Part shown: positions 59,993 to 64,000 of the stretch, in pieces
How positions within the stretch are numbered: the stretch's first letter is position 1
How the letters are laid out: every line of letters begins with the position of its first letter
Assembly: GCA_023213395.1 (NCBI GenBank)
Contig: CM041465.1
Coordinates: 235,855,741 to 235,919,740 of the forward strand
Direction of reading: 5' to 3'
DNA length: 64,000 nucleotides
DNA from: Cycas panzhihuaensis
Lineage: Eukaryota > Cycadophyta
Notes under the pieces: model-generated
What the model was told of the DNA's origin: nothing
Database searches by the model: none
The model's input: the letters and a program-made list of their open reading frames with translations, nothing else
Program-made: the position numbers and the translations under genes

Positions 59993-60683
59993 CCTCGTTG
60001 TCACTTCGCCATGCTCTGAAATGATCTTAAACTACCATCTTAAGTTGTTCCCATTCCTCCCAGCCATGGGTGGAATGGCAATTTAAGATGGCCTCTCCCA
60101 TTTCTTTCTAGTTCCTCTCGTGGAACCCGTGTTTCCATATCCCATTGGAACTTTTTGTCTTCCTATTTGGGCATCCCCCAGTTAGGACGATGCTCTAGAG
60201 TACCATCACTCCTCTTTCTCACTTGGTGTTTCCTTCGCATATCCTGCTATGCTCCTCCATAGACGTGCGTGTCATTTTATTTCTAACCCCACATGTGCCT
60301 ATCACCTCTACTCACGGTGGTTGTGTGTACTCCTGTTAGATATATGGCCATGCATGGAAGGAAATACATGCATCATATAACAAAGCACCTATAACATACA
60401 TAACAAAATATACATGTCATCTACCACACATGATATATATATCATCTCATATCAAAATGGGGTACTAATTACCCCGTATATATATATACATCCAAATCAT
60501 ATGTCACATCATACATATGGGAAGCTGGTGTCCTTGTAGGGGGGGTACAATCATATGAGTCTATATATGACCCCCTAGAGGCCCATGCTTTCCCTTGCTA
60601 AAATCAAATACATGCATCCCGCTCTACTACTGCCCCGCTCCTGGGGTACCATCTCCTGGTCTATGTGATCCCTCTCCTGGGGA
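59993..60683. other. Spacer after integrase, element D; 3' flank of antisense gene
   Basis: No coding frame is supported. It contains TTAAACTACCATC at 60028, a GGGGTACTAATTACCCC stem-loop at 60459-60475 and a short TA run at 60477-60490. A minus-strand transcript of the PMD gene would end here. Confidence 0.55.
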
Positions 60684-61250
60684 TTACATCCCTTTGAGGC
60701 TCCTCCTAAGCCTTTGTGAGCTCCTTGCCTTGCTCCCCTCATCACGTGGCCGTCTCGGGGTCATCACCGTTGTGTGGGTATACGTCCTAGTCCTGCTTGA
60801 CCTCGACACCACCTGGTCTACCAACTGATCATATCATGCTTGGATACGATCCCTCTCTCCCTCTACTCCCTGGAATCTCTCCTCCATACTCTAGAACCTC
60901 TCCTCCGCCCCTTGGACGACGCTCCTCTAGGACCGCCAGTTGGACCGTACTCCCTATATCTCCACCTGCTCCTCCCTGAGCATCTAGAGCCTGTACTCGT
61001 CTTTGCAATGTGTCTCGCTCATCCTTAGTCTCATCCAACTCTCGCTGCATCTGTCCTTTGAATGCCATATGCTCTTGGGACTCTACAACCCAAATGTCTC
61101 TCACCCTTGCTAATGGGGTGAATGCTACCATGTGTGCACCTACCGATCTAGGTGCATCCTCTGCCTAGATAGGGGGTTGTCCATCTGCATACACTTGAGG
61201 GAACATCTCCCTCACCATGGTCTCTACCAACCACCTAATCTCTGTGGTAC

Positions 61251-61362
61251 CTACAAACCCAACATACCATATGTTAGTATACATCCAACCTCATGCCAAA
61301 ATAAAATAAAATCAAACTATCTATCTGGCTACCAAACGACTGAGGAAATGGTTAGTTCTCAC
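61251..61362 (-). other. Phase-1 GT-AG intron in antisense PMD gene, element D
   Basis: Minus strand: donor CACACCAG|GTGAGAAC at 61362; acceptor GGGTTTGTAG|GTACCAC at 61251. The exon frame set by codons at 61813 leaves one base at 61363, and the next exon frame set by codons at 61131 needs two, so splicing joins the frames exactly. Length is 112 nt. Confidence 0.82.
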
Positions 61363-61676
61363 CTGGTGTGGCCGTCGACTCCTCTGCCCATGCGGTAACC
61401 TCTCCTCCTAGCTCTCTGCCAACTGCTGGTATCTTCTCCTTAGGTACCACATCTGCCTAAGCCTCTCTCCTCACTAGGACTGGCTCAGTTGTCGCCTCTC
61501 TGGATCTCCTCACGATTCATAACCTATGGGACCTTGTCACTGGTGCCCTCCTCTTCTCCACAGCCCTTGATGGGCCTGTCTCTCCTCCGGCAGTCTCGAA
61601 TAGTCCCACTACTCCTCCTGCCTTCCCTGATGGACCTGCCTCTCCTGCAGGTCGTGATGGGCTGGCCCCATCTCCT

Positions 61677-61698
61677 CCATCATCATCATCATCATCAT
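61677..61698. repeat. Short CAT trinucleotide repeat encoding an Asp tract
   Basis: About seven ATC/CAT units; on the minus strand they encode the acidic D-rich linker of the PMD protein. Confidence 0.9.
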
Positions 61699-62610
61699 CA
61701 CCTGGGAGCAGCCCCGCTCCACCTGCCTCGTCGTCACTATCCCACCTCACCCAGTCACATGGGTGCGCCACGTGATCCATCATGGTGAGGAGGTCTAATG
61801 ATGTTGCCTCCACTGAGTGCCAGACATGGGCCTAGTCCTCTATCCCCCTTAGCCTAGTTTTCCATCTGTGGACCATTGGGGCCCACTCTACAATAGGGTG
61901 TGGTCTCCCCGCTGGTGCCACTGCTCCAAAATAATCGAAAAACCAGCACTGCAGCAATGTGCTATATGATAGTCCTCCTCTGTCGGTTGTCCTAATAACG
62001 TCAAGCTACGCGATGAGGTTTACCACTATCAAGGTGGCCCAATCCATCCTCTCACCCACCTCATAATGGTGCACTGCATCCATCCATCCCCCAGGGATGT
62101 CTCTATAGTTTTGTTTCTGGGAAAACCAGAATAGAATGCATAATGTAATAAGCTTCCTCACCTGAGGAATCCTGGACATAATCATCATCTGGAGAGGGAC
62201 TCCTCTCCTCTCCTACCTATTTGTCCTTGTAAAAAATGTCATTGCCTCCTGATGTGCCGCCTTATTGCTAGGTAGCACTCCTAGTGTCACTAGCCTCCCA
62301 GTCGCCAGTACTCCCAAAATCCGCTGAATATCCCTCGGCATCACTGTCATGTCTCCCACCTGGGGTAGGTGGAAGACGTGCCTCCTCCTATCCCAGTGTG
62401 CTATGATATCCACTAGAAACCTCTGATCTGATGTGTACTGAGGTGTCTTCAGGGCCTTGAATAGGCTGTACCTCCGCAGGACCTCCTTGTCCTCTCTGGA
62501 CATCATCTCGATATAACATAACATTGTCATACCTATGTTCTCGCAGTTATCCACCGTGATAATAGCCTGTCAATACCATAAAATAGTCAAAGTCAATCTC
62601 ATGTCAGTCC

Positions 62611-63230
62611 TCTATCCTCCTGGCTGTCTCATAGTTCTCTTTGCTTGAGATTTAGGGCCTCATGGCCCCCCATCTTCTTTTTTCTACAACTCTGCCTTCG
62701 TACCGTGCTAAACTTCACGGTATTGCAAAGTTTAGCTCGGGTCCTGTGGCGATCGGGGCCCCACGACAAGGATCATGGCACCACGATCTTTGCTACGGTA
62801 CGAATGGCACCCCCCCAAAAGGGGGGGGTTTCTACCAAAAAAAAAAAGAATTCTTTTGGGTGGCCCCCCATGGGGCCCATTGGGACCAGGGCTCCGTAGT
62901 GCCCAGGTCCCCCCTTTTTCTGGGTCCAATTTAGACTCTAAGAGGCCTCCATATGCCCATATGGTGCACAAAAACTACATAAAAGATCAACAAAAATCAC
63001 TGAATTTCAAACTTAGAAATGGGATGGGTTTCGTAGGATCCACTCACTGGATCCGATCTCACTATCGCCATCACGTCTTGCTGATCTCACTGGCTCTCTC
63101 TGTGCTCCGATCCAACAGTCTGATCGCCCCCCGCATGCCTCTAAAGTCGGGTGGTGCTTTGCTGTGTAAGGAAATGGCTCTGGTTTCTCATGAGAGCTGG
63201 TGAAAATGAATCCATTTTCCATTTAATTTC
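62611..63230 (-). other. 5' exon/intron region of antisense PMD gene, element D
   Basis: A minus-strand ATG at 63222 opens a 69-codon frame (MENGFIFTSSHEKPEPF...), whose first codons resemble the corresponding segments at 14060 and 47685. Between about 62640 and 63010 lies a homopolymer-rich stretch with a C7-A4-G8 hairpin (62813-62829) and an A11 run, probably intronic. I cannot fix the splice sites. Confidence 0.4.
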
Positions 63231-63240
63231 CTTATATAGG
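63231..63240 (-). promoter_or_regulatory. TATA box of antisense PMD gene, element D
   Basis: CCTATATAAG on the minus strand, shortly upstream of the first-exon ATG at 63222. Similar AT boxes occur at the same place in the other two copies. Confidence 0.5.
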
Positions 63241-63764
63241 CAGGGGCCCCGACGGGCACTACCTTCGTTTTTGCTCTCGCGATAGCCGTTGGGACCATCT
63301 CGTTTCCTTGATCACCTTTGTCTTCTGGTCCTCCCTTCCATTACGCTCCTTTGGTCCTCTTTTTACTCTTTCTTGCTAGTGCATTTATGGCACCTCATTA
63401 TTGCACTTTTTTCATAGGGCCCTTCTGTCTCGTTTTACGTGTCGCTCTCGTGCATGCCCAAGTTTATACTCGTTTGGCTCGTTTTGCCGTCCTGGACTCA
63501 TTTTCGTGGCTCTTTTCTACTCTTGGGGTCTTTAGAGGGAGTGCTTCCCCACCCAGGGGCATGTTTTGCTTCCCAAAGCAACCTTTGGTACTCCAGGGTG
63601 CCTTTTCTCTGCCTGCTCTCAGGTAATGGTCAGACCGCTTATTCTCGCCCTTGGGTAGCCTCATCGTTAGGTCCTCCTACCCTTTACGGCCACTTATTAC
63701 TTGTCTTTTGAGCCCATATTTTGCTCCATTATTGTTTATTTACTACCAGGACTTTGTGTCACCC
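63241..63764. other. Spacer between antisense PMD gene and aRNH, element D
   Basis: No supported gene. It is bounded by divergent transcription units. A pyrimidine-rich run ending TACTACCAG at 63750 could be a 3' splice site used to express the aRNH; this is inference. Confidence 0.45.
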
Positions 63765-64000
63765 ATGTCCCTCTACATTTTTACCGACGGTGGAAGCTGT
63801 GGTAACCCTAGACCTTCTGCTGCTGCATGGATTCTCCGCAGCCCCTCCGGACATGATTTCCTGTGCTCTGGAGTCTTCCTCCTAGAGGCCACCAATAATG
63901 AATCCAAGTACACATATGTCATTGAAGCTCTCACTGACGCTCTCCGTTTCCATCACAGACCTATTATTCTATTTTGTGACTCTCAAGTTGTGGTGTCCCA
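63765..64000 (+). CDS. Archaeal-type RNase H (aRNH), element D; runs off window
   Basis: The frame is open from the ATG to the window end (78 codons). MSLYIFTDGGSCGNPRPSAA holds the first catalytic Asp, LLEATNNESKY the Glu and ILFCDSQVVVS the second Asp, so all visible catalytic residues are intact, unlike in copies A and C. It is a type-I RNase H of the kind added to Tat-lineage elements, here an independent ORF about 3.8 kb after integrase. It would degrade RNA in the RNA-DNA hybrid during reverse transcription. The fourth catalytic residue and C-terminus lie beyond 64000. Confidence 0.88.
   Translation, partial: MSLYIFTDGGSCGNPRPSAAAWILRSPSGHDFLCSGVFLLEATNNESKYTYVIEALTDALRFHHRPIILFCDSQVVVS

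Larger units (their letters stand above)
60684..62610 (-). pseudogene. Antisense PMD (plant mobile domain) gene, element D; best-preserved copy
   Basis: Minus strand, one reading frame from about 62610 to the intron at 61362 and on from 61250. PMD: CENIGMTMLCYIEMMSREDK, RRRHVFHLPQVGDMTVMPRD, IQRILGVLATGRLVTLG, KLITLCILFWFSQ, GGWMDAVHHYEVGERMDWA, STLLQCWFFDYFGAVAPAG. Linker: VEATSLDLLTMMDHVAHPCD, then an acidic D-tract encoded by an ATG/ATC repeat. After the intron: LVETMVREMFPQVYADGQPP, VRDIWVVESQ and a Glu/Arg coiled coil (QRELDETKDERDTLQRRVQA), one frameshift near 60930, then a basic tail to a TAA at 60684. At least six in-frame stops (mostly TAG) sit where Gln, Trp or Arg fits. Reading about 620 codons, it resembles plant PMD proteins; no function in the element is known. 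Confidence 0.82.

Noticed and set aside
61489-61788. Plus-strand frame with a His-rich run
   Set aside because: It is opposite the Asp tract of the PMD linker; the minus-strand frame is the one conserved in the other copies.
62645-63203. Plus-strand frames of 84-142 codons near 62645-63203
   Set aside because: They are the shadow of the minus-strand PMD gene 5' region and contain homopolymer runs.

Overview
The window is plant nuclear DNA made almost entirely of nested, decayed LTR retrotransposons. The evidence is the plant-specific lineages (Tat-like Ty3/gypsy, a chromovirus-like Ty3/gypsy, and a Tork/Tnt1-like Ty1/copia), plant tRNA-type primer sites, and an antisense plant-mobile-domain gene. 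I see no host protein gene, rRNA or tRNA gene. A large, repeat-rich genome (gymnosperm, fern, lycophyte or large angiosperm) fits, but the species cannot be named from the sequence. Reading frames are closed mainly by TAG, TAA and TGA codons where sister copies encode Gln, Arg or Trp, as expected from C-to-T decay of silenced, methylated DNA.

Layout. 1-1324: right part of a long LTR inserted in the RT of element A. 1325-18736: element A (Tat-like), with a decayed pol (1325-4569), a 1.5-kb TA tract (5266-6788), a minus-strand plant-mobile-domain (PMD) gene split by a complete copia element (7339-11954, target duplication GCTAG), an archaeal-type RNase H (aRNH) ORF (14640-15080), a polypurine tract and a 3' LTR (15621-18736). 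18737-25300: element B, a very AT-rich and stop-riddled relative. 26179-33716: element E, a chromovirus-like element interrupted by a long LTR (28862-about 31769) and carrying a 187-bp inverted duplication of its own pol. 33717-36560: AT-rich unassigned DNA with one possible CACTA-type MITE. 36570-about 45250: element C (gag to integrase, then aRNH). 45440-47740: a third minus-strand PMD gene of uncertain parent. 47860-64000: element D, the least decayed, with 5' LTR, primer site, gag, protease, RT, RNase H split by a 2.6-kb solo LTR with target duplication GGTGC, integrase, minus-strand PMD gene and the start of an intact aRNH that runs off the window.

Main observation. Elements A and D share the order LTR / gag / PR / RT / degenerate RNase H / INT / [antisense PMD gene] / aRNH / PPT / LTR. 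The antisense gene encodes a PMD domain, an acidic linker and a C-terminal coiled coil, and has a GT-AG intron. In A and D the intron is in phase 1 and joins the flanking reading frames exactly; a matching intron is visible in the third copy. An intron survives retrotransposition only if it is not spliced from the genomic RNA, which explains why the gene lies antisense. The element's own RNase H has lost its first catalytic Asp in all four Tat-like copies, while the separate downstream aRNH keeps D-E-D in copy D, suggesting a hand-over of function.
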